A stretch of 64,000 bases of DNA from Kutzneria sp035492655 (GTDB lineage: Bacteria > Actinomycetota > Actinomycetes > Mycobacteriales > Pseudonocardiaceae), in NCBI GenBank assembly GCA_035492655.1, contig DATJJB010000125.1, positions 26,164 through 90,163 of the forward strand. Direction: 5' to 3'. The notes under the pieces are model-generated. The model worked only from the letters and a program-made list of their open reading frames with translations. It searched no databases and was not told the origin of the DNA. Of this stretch, positions 59,124 to 64,000 are shown piece after piece. The position numbers and the translations under genes were made by a program. Position 1 is the first letter of the stretch. Every line of letters begins with the position of its first letter.

Positions 59124-60055
59124 CGCCCCTCCCGACGGATCAGCCGCAGCTGCGCCACGTTCACCAGGATCAGCACCGTCAGCGTCGCCACCGACACCGC
59201 CGCCGCCCGGCCCAGGTCCTGCGACAGGAACGCCTCACGGTAGATGTCGATCACCACCGTCGCGGTGTCGTGCCGGCCGCCGGTGAGGATGAAGAACTGG
59301 TCGAACGCCAACAGCGAACCGGTCAGCGACAACACCATGGCCAGTGCGATCGTCGGCCGGAGCAACGGGAGCGTGACCCGCCACAGCGTCTGCCACCGTC
59401 CGGCCCCGTCGATCCGGGCCGCCTCGTAGAGCACCGGGTCGATGCTCTGCAGGCCGGTCATCAGGATCAGCATGTAGAACCCGGCGAACCGCCAGGTGAT
59501 CATGCCGACCGTCGAGCCAAGCGCCGTGCCCGTCGAGCCCAGCCAGTCCACCCGGCCAAGCCCGATCGCCTGCACGAGTCCGTTGAGCGGTGAGGAATCC
59601 GTGGTGAACAGCCCGTAGAACAGCAGGCTCGTCGAGGCCAGGCCGACCGCGCTCGGCAGGAACAGCACCGTCCGCACCGCCCCGACCCCGCGCCGGTTCC
59701 GCTGCACCAGCAGCGCCAGCCCGAACGCGATCAGGCCGAGCACCACCGTGGTCACCGCGGTGTACTTCGCCGTGAACCACACCGCCCGCAGGAACAGCGG
59801 ATCCCCCAGCGCCCGGTAGTTCGCCACCCCGTTCGGCGCCGACGCCCCCAGCAGCGGCCAGTGGTTGAACGACATCCAGACCATCAGCAGCAGCGGGACC
59901 ACGAACAGCGTGCCCACCAGCACCGCCATCGGCGTCGCGTACAGCAGGCCCAGCCTGGCCCGGTGCCGGCTGATCGACGCCCGCCGAGGCGTCGGCGGCG
60001 AGGCCGGACGCACCGACGGCCGCGGCGGTGACAGTGACACCACGTCAGCCCCCAC
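59120..60055 (-). CDS. ABC sugar importer permease (MalF-like)
   Basis: This is a 311-residue CUT1-type permease with six membrane helices and a basic N-terminal tail. The EAA loop reads LYEAARIDGAGRWQTLWRVTLP. GTG 60055 gives an 11-base overlap with the binding-protein gene; internal GTG codons (GTGGTG near 60043) are alternatives. It pairs with the MalG-like subunit to form the channel. Confidence 0.9.
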   Translation of the reverse strand: MGADVVSLSPPRPSVRPASPPTPRRASISRHRARLGLLYATPMAVLVGTLFVVPLLLMVWMSFNHWPLLGASAPNGVANYRALGDPLFLRAVWFTAKYTAVTTVVLGLIAFGLALLVQRNRRGVGAVRTVLFLPSAVGLASTSLLFYGLFTTDSSPLNGLVQAIGLGRVDWLGSTGTALGSTVGMITWRFAGFYMLILMTGLQSIDPVLYEAARIDGAGRWQTLWRVTLPLLRPTIALAMVLSLTGSLLAFDQFFILTGGRHDTATVVIDIYREAFLSQDLGRAAAVSVATLTVLILVNVAQLRLIRREGR

Positions 60056-61331
60056 TTGCCAGCGACTCGGTGATGGCGGCGTTGTGGTCGTGCAGCGCGG
60101 TCGTGGGACCGGTGGTGCCGAAGACGGCGTCGATCACCGTCTGCGTCCACGGGCCGTTGGTGTCGTTGTAGGTTTTGCCGAAGTTGACGGAGATCGGCGT
60201 CTGGCCCTCGCCGGCGAGCTTGTTGAACACGCCCAGGCGCGGATCCTGCTTGGCGTAGGTGTTGTCGGCGAGGTCGGACCGGACGGTGATGTTCTTGTTC
60301 TTGGCCACGACGTCCACCTGGGCCTGGTCGGACAGGGTCCACGAGATGAAGTCCCAGGCGGCTGCGGCGTGCTGGCTGTTGGCGCCGACACCGAGGACGT
60401 CGCCGCCGACGAACGAGGAGCTGCCGCCGGTCAGGCCGGGGATCGGGGCCACGCCGACCTGGAGGTCGGGGCCCTCCTTGATGCCCTGCAAGGCGGTCGC
60501 GCCCATCGGCTGGATGCCGATCTTGCCGTCGAGGAAGGACTGGGTCCAGGTCGGGCCGGACTCGTCCTTGGCCGACGCCGGCACCAGACCGTCGGCGTAG
60601 AGCTGGTGCAGCGTCGCGTACACCTGGGACGCCACGGGATTGTCGATGGTGGAGGCGGTCCCCTGGTCGTTGAGCACGGTCCCGCCGGACGCCCAGATCA
60701 TCGGCCAGCTGGTGAACAGCTGGCAGCCGGGGCAGGCGCCACCGAAGAAGTAGCCCTTGACGTCACCGCCGAGGGCGCTGATCCGCTTCGCGTCGGCGAC
60801 GACATCGCCGAGGGTGGTCGGCGGCTTGGCCGGATCGAGGCCGGCACGGGTGAACAGGACCTTGTTGTAGAACAACGCCGACAGGTCGATGTCGTGCGGG
60901 ACGGCGAACTCCTTGCCGTCGTTGGTGGCCGCCTTCATGTGCGCGGGGGCCAGGGAAGCCTTGAACGGCAACTGGTCCACCCGCGCGGTGAGATCCATGA
61001 ACACACCGTTGGCGGCGTAGTTGGGCGCGTACACCACATCGGAGGCCAGCAGGTCGGGCAGCTGCTTGGCGCCGGCGGCCGTGCCGACCTTCTGCTGGTA
61101 GGAGTCGGCCGGGAAGACCGTCAGCTTCACCTTGTTCTTGTGGCTCGCGTTGTACGCGTCCACCAACGTCTGGCTGAACGTGGCCGTCGGCGACCGGGTC
61201 CACATGGTGATCGTGGTGCCGTCGTCCACCGCCCCGGTGCCGCCGGCCGAGGTCGACGGCGGGCCGCCCTGACAGGCAGTTAGCGCTAACACTGCGGCCA
61301 CGACGACCGCGGCACGGGCCCGCGCGATCAT
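60045..61331 (-). CDS. ABC sugar-binding lipoprotein
   Basis: This 428-residue extracytoplasmic solute-binding protein of family 1 has the signal AAVVVAAVLALTAC with the lipobox LTAC. The mature part has the cluster B/CUT1 features (TITMWTRSPTATF, GKIGIQPMGA, AAAAWDFISWTL). It captures sugar for the two permeases. Codon 15 is TTA and codon 17 is CTA because the GTTAGCGCTAAC palindrome (61279-61290) lies in the signal-peptide sequence. Expression may therefore depend on both a LacI regulator and the rare leucine tRNA. Confidence 0.92.
   Translation of the reverse strand: MIARARAAVVVAAVLALTACQGGPPSTSAGGTGAVDDGTTITMWTRSPTATFSQTLVDAYNASHKNKVKLTVFPADSYQQKVGTAAGAKQLPDLLASDVVYAPNYAANGVFMDLTARVDQLPFKASLAPAHMKAATNDGKEFAVPHDIDLSALFYNKVLFTRAGLDPAKPPTTLGDVVADAKRISALGGDVKGYFFGGACPGCQLFTSWPMIWASGGTVLNDQGTASTIDNPVASQVYATLHQLYADGLVPASAKDESGPTWTQSFLDGKIGIQPMGATALQGIKEGPDLQVGVAPIPGLTGGSSSFVGGDVLGVGANSQHAAAAWDFISWTLSDQAQVDVVAKNKNITVRSDLADNTYAKQDPRLGVFNKLAGEGQTPISVNFGKTYNDTNGPWTQTVIDAVFGTTGPTTALHDHNAAITESLASGG
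61279..61290. promoter_or_regulatory. LacI-type palindrome GTTAGCGCTAAC in SBP signal sequence
   Basis: This exact palindrome lies 42-53 bases inside the binding-protein gene, where it supplies TTA and CTA codons. Such a position can block elongation if a LacI-family repressor binds. Confidence 0.6.
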
Positions 61332-61382
61332 GTGCTTCTCCTAACGGCCGCTGGCGGCTCTGCACGCTTCGAGGAGAGAATC

Positions 61383-61398
61383 CGGAAACCGGTTTCCG
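61383..61398. promoter_or_regulatory. LacI-family operator CGGAAACCGGTTTCCG
   Basis: This perfect 16-bp palindrome with a central CCGG is typical of LacI-family operators. It lies between the divergent binding-protein and lacI genes and probably controls both. Confidence 0.7.
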
Positions 61399-61489
61399 CC
61401 AAGCTAGACCCGGCCGCGAGCGCCGTCAAGAACCTTGTTTCCCAGTGTTTACAACGCTATGTTCGGCCAGCTGGAGGTAGTCTGCGGCC

Positions 61490-62545
61490 ATGCCCTCGCG
61501 GAAACTTTCAGCAACCGATGGCCGCGGCCGGCCGGCCACCATCGCCGACGTCGCCCAGATCGCGGGCGTGTCGACGGGCACGGTGTCCAAGGCGCTCAAC
61601 GGCCGCGGCACGCTGCGCGCCGAGACCCGCGACCGCGTGCTCGCCGCGGCCGAGCAGTTGGGTTTCCACCCGAACCGCGCGGCCGTCTCGCTGAACTCGG
61701 GCCGGACCTACACGGTCGGCATGATCACCACCGACACCATCGGCCGGTTCAGCATCCCGCTGCTGATGGGCGTCGAGGACGCACTGGGCGCCGGCGAGAT
61801 GTCGGTGTTCCTGTGCGACGCGCGCGACGACCGCATCCGGGAGCAGTACTACCTCCGCACGCTGCTCAGCCGCCGGGTGGACGGCATCATCGTCACCGGG
61901 CGGCGCAGCCACGCCCGTCCGCCGATCGGCGCGGATCTGCCGATTCCCGTGGTGTACGCCTTCACCAGCTCCACCGACCCCCAGGACATGTCGGTCGTGC
62001 CCGACGAGGCCGGCGGCGCACGCAAGGCCGTCGAACACCTGCTGGCCATCGGCCGCCGCCGGATCGCTCACGTCACCGGGCCCGAGCACCATCACTCGGC
62101 GGCGGTGCGGGCGTCCGCCACCATGGCCCGGCTCGCCGAGGCCGGGCTGGACCTGGTCGCACCACCACTGTTCGGCGAATGGAGCGAGGCCTGGGGCCGG
62201 CACGCGGCGAAGATCCTGCCCGACAAGGGATTCGACGCCGTGTTCTGCGGCAGCGATCAGATCGCCCGCGGCGTGGCCGACGCGTTGCGGGCGACGGGCC
62301 GGCGGGTGCCGGAGGACGTCGCCCTCATCGGCTTCGACAACTGGGACGTCATGGCGCTGGCCTGCCAGCCGCCGCTGACCAGTGTCGACATGGAGCTGGA
62401 GCAGCTCGGCCGGACGGCGGCCGAGCTGCTGCTGGCCGCGATCAACGGCGAGACGCCGCCGCGACGGCACGTCCACCCGTGCCGGCTGGTGGTCCGCGAC
62501 TCCACGGCGGCGGCCGGCCCGGTGATCACCCGCGATGAGCCTTGA
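61490..62545 (+). CDS. LacI-family transcriptional regulator
   Basis: This is a 351-residue regulator with the N-terminal helix-turn-helix TIADVAQIAGVSTGTVSKALNG and hinge helix (HPNRAAVSLNSGRTYTVGMI), then a periplasmic-binding-protein-like sensor domain that ends near LTSVDMELEQLGRTAAELL. It is divergent from the sugar importer operon and most likely represses it until an arabinose-containing sugar binds. CGGAAACCGGTTTCCG in the shared promoter is its best operator candidate. The GTTAGCGCTAAC sites may belong to it or to a second LacI protein elsewhere. Confidence 0.92.
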   Translation: MPSRKLSATDGRGRPATIADVAQIAGVSTGTVSKALNGRGTLRAETRDRVLAAAEQLGFHPNRAAVSLNSGRTYTVGMITTDTIGRFSIPLLMGVEDALGAGEMSVFLCDARDDRIREQYYLRTLLSRRVDGIIVTGRRSHARPPIGADLPIPVVYAFTSSTDPQDMSVVPDEAGGARKAVEHLLAIGRRRIAHVTGPEHHHSAAVRASATMARLAEAGLDLVAPPLFGEWSEAWGRHAAKILPDKGFDAVFCGSDQIARGVADALRATGRRVPEDVALIGFDNWDVMALACQPPLTSVDMELEQLGRTAAELLLAAINGETPPRRHVHPCRLVVRDSTAAAGPVITRDEP

Positions 62546-62635
62546 CGCGCCATCACGTCGCCGGGATAGTGATGCGCCAGCACCCCATACCGCCCCTGCC
62601 GGAGGTCAGGCTCGCGAATACGGGTCGCGTGAAGT

Positions 62636-62647
62636 GTTAGCGCTAAC
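62636..62647. promoter_or_regulatory. LacI-type palindrome GTTAGCGCTAAC, promoter of GH54 gene
   Basis: This exact palindrome lies about 140 bases before the GH54 start and after the lacI stop. It is the only copy in a clear promoter position for a secreted enzyme. Confidence 0.65.
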
Positions 62648-62783
62648 TGCGCTCTGCGGTCGGTCGTCGAACGTGCCCGGAAAGGGGGTTCGCACGGCCG
62701 CCGCTCTCGCTCGGAAATGTGCCGGCCGCGACTCTCGAAAGCCGCCGGCGCCATTCATCCGACCATGGGCAAAGGAGCTCACA

Positions 62784-64000
62784 ATGGTCTTTCGGGCACG
62801 GGTGCCCCGACTCGGGCGGGCCCTGCTGGCCGCGACCGCGGCGACCGCGTTCGCCGTCGTCACGGCGCCCGCCTCCCCTGCCGCCACGCAGGGCCCGTGC
62901 GACATCTACGCCGCCGGCGGCACGCCCTGCGTCGCCGCGCACAGCACCACCCGAGCCCTGTACGGGAACTACAGCGGCCCGCTGTACCAGGTGAAGCGCG
63001 CCTCCGACGGCACCACGCGCGACATCGGACCGCTCAACCCCGGCGGTGTCGCCGACGCCGCGTCGCAGGATTCCTTCTGCGCCACCACGTCCTGCCTGAT
63101 CACCGTGATCTACGACCAGTCCGGCACTGGCAACAGCCTCACCCAGGCACCCCCGGGCGGCTTCAACGGCCCGGCCGCCGGCGGGTACGACAACCTGGCC
63201 GACGCCACCGCCGCGCCGACCATGGTCGGTGGGCACAAGGCCTACGGCGTCTTCGTCGCGCCCGGCACCGGATACCGCGACAACAACACCACCGGGGTGG
63301 CCACCGGCGACCAGGCCGAGGGCGAGTACGCGATCTTCGACGGCACCCACTTCAACAGCGACTGCTGCTTCGACTACGGCAACGCGGAACGCAACAGCCG
63401 GGACAACGGCAACGGCACGATGGAGGCCATCTACTTCGGCAACAGCAAGGGCTGGGGCTTCGGCTCCGGCAACGGCCCCTGGGTGATGGCCGACCTGGAG
63501 AACGGGCTCTTCTCGGGGGTCGACGCCGGCTACAACGCGAACGACCCGAGTGTGAGCCACCGCTACCTGACCGCGATCGTCAAGGGCGGCCCCAACCACT
63601 GGGCCATTCGCGGCGGCGACGCCCAGTCCGGTGCGCTGTCGACGTTCTACGACGGCGTGCGGCCCAACGTCTCGGGCTACAACCCGATGCGCAAGGAAGG
63701 GGCGATCATCCTGGGCATCGGCGGTGACAACAGCAACGGCTCCGCCGGCACCTTCTACGAAGGCGTGCTGACCACCGGCTATCCGTCGGACGCCACGGAG
63801 AACGCGGTTCAGGCCAACATCACCGCCGCCGGTTACGCCACCACCGGCGGCGCCGGGACCGGTCCGCTGCACGCCGTCGGCGCGGGAAAGTGCGCGGACG
63901 TGCCGAACTCCACGCCGGGCTCGCAGACGCAGATCAACACCTGCAGCGGGCAGTCGAACCAGGCCTGGACCCACAGCTCGTCGAACCAGCTGACGGTAAC
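62784..64000 (+). CDS. GH54 alpha-L-arabinofuranosidase with RICIN domain (3' end beyond window)
   Basis: This open frame has no stop before the window ends. A signal peptide (LGRALLAATAATAFAVVTAP) precedes a GH54 catalytic domain that begins PCDIYAAGGTPCVAAHSTTRAL. The nucleophile Glu lies in GTMEAIYFGN and the acid/base Asp in GIGGDNSNG, as in fungal AbfB enzymes. A RICIN-type carbohydrate-binding module (CADVPNSTPGSQTQINTCSG) starts near residue 365 and is cut at the edge. It releases alpha-L-arabinofuranose from arabinan and arabinoxylan outside the cell. ATG 62784 follows AAAGGAG. GH54 is mainly fungal, so a horizontally acquired origin is possible. Confidence 0.9.
   Translation, partial: MVFRARVPRLGRALLAATAATAFAVVTAPASPAATQGPCDIYAAGGTPCVAAHSTTRALYGNYSGPLYQVKRASDGTTRDIGPLNPGGVADAASQDSFCATTSCLITVIYDQSGTGNSLTQAPPGGFNGPAAGGYDNLADATAAPTMVGGHKAYGVFVAPGTGYRDNNTTGVATGDQAEGEYAIFDGTHFNSDCCFDYGNAERNSRDNGNGTMEAIYFGNSKGWGFGSGNGPWVMADLENGLFSGVDAGYNANDPSVSHRYLTAIVKGGPNHWAIRGGDAQSGALSTFYDGVRPNVSGYNPMRKEGAIILGIGGDNSNGSAGTFYEGVLTTGYPSDATENAVQANITAAGYATTGGAGTGPLHAVGAGKCADVPNSTPGSQTQINTCSGQSNQAWTHSSSNQLTV

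Noticed and set aside
1..64000. tRNA, rRNA, CRISPR arrays, transposases, integrases and attachment sites
   Set aside because: None seen. The remnants at 17213 and 48646 are not flanked by recognisable insertion-sequence ends.

Overview
The window is about 70% G+C, uses GTG and occasionally TTG starts, and packs genes into operons with ATGA/GTGA overlaps. It carries SARP, PadR, MarR, TetR and LacI regulators, secreted glycosidases and a type II polyketide synthase (PKS). This points to a filamentous actinomycete chromosome, plausibly Pseudonocardiales; the genus cannot be fixed from sequence alone.

Layout. 1-4.3 kb: flanking genes (flavohemoglobin cut by the window edge, DUF4232 lipoprotein, secreted beta-helix protein). 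4.3-47.7 kb: an aromatic polyketide gene cluster. 47.8-48.9 kb: a boundary with a trypsin-like protease and a P450 remnant. 48.9-64 kb: a LacI-controlled arabinan/hemicellulose locus with a sugar ABC importer lacking its ATPase, GH127, GH146-like, GH39-like and GH54 enzymes and unclassified secreted proteins. The GH54 gene runs off the window.

The polyketide cluster. The minimal PKS is split. KS-alpha (28650-29903) follows a TcmI-type and a cupin cyclase, while KS-beta, ACP and the TcmN-type aromatase/cyclase are on the other strand about 14 kb away (42888-44838). Tailoring genes include a flavin-dependent halogenase-like protein, three further FAD monooxygenases, two P450s and one ferredoxin, two ABM-fold monooxygenases and two DUF1772 proteins. 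There are also a luciferase-like oxidoreductase, five methyltransferases, an asparagine-synthetase-type amidotransferase, a GT1 glycosyltransferase, several SDRs and a beta-hydroxyacid-dehydrogenase-like protein. Two SchA/CurD-like proteins and two TenA-like proteins complete the set. Inferred product: a chlorinated, polymethylated, amidated (possibly lactam) and perhaps glycosylated polycyclic aromatic polyketide of the pentangular/xanthone type. The exact compound is not identifiable here. Three exporters and an antiporter would supply self-protection.

Control. A SARP with a TTA codon is the likely activator, and KS-beta also has a TTA codon, so bldA-type control is plausible. An 18-bp operator (17/18 identical) lies between the divergent marR and padR genes and again before the SDR at 29982. 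A TetR-type operator with fixed spacing overlaps a promoter before the SDR at 45086 and recurs just before the tetR start. Palindromes GTTAGCGCTAAC (four exact copies) and CGGAAACCGGTTTCCG mark the sugar locus. A frameshifted AfsR-type fragment at 17213-17555 and a P450 tail at 48646-48888 are gene remnants.
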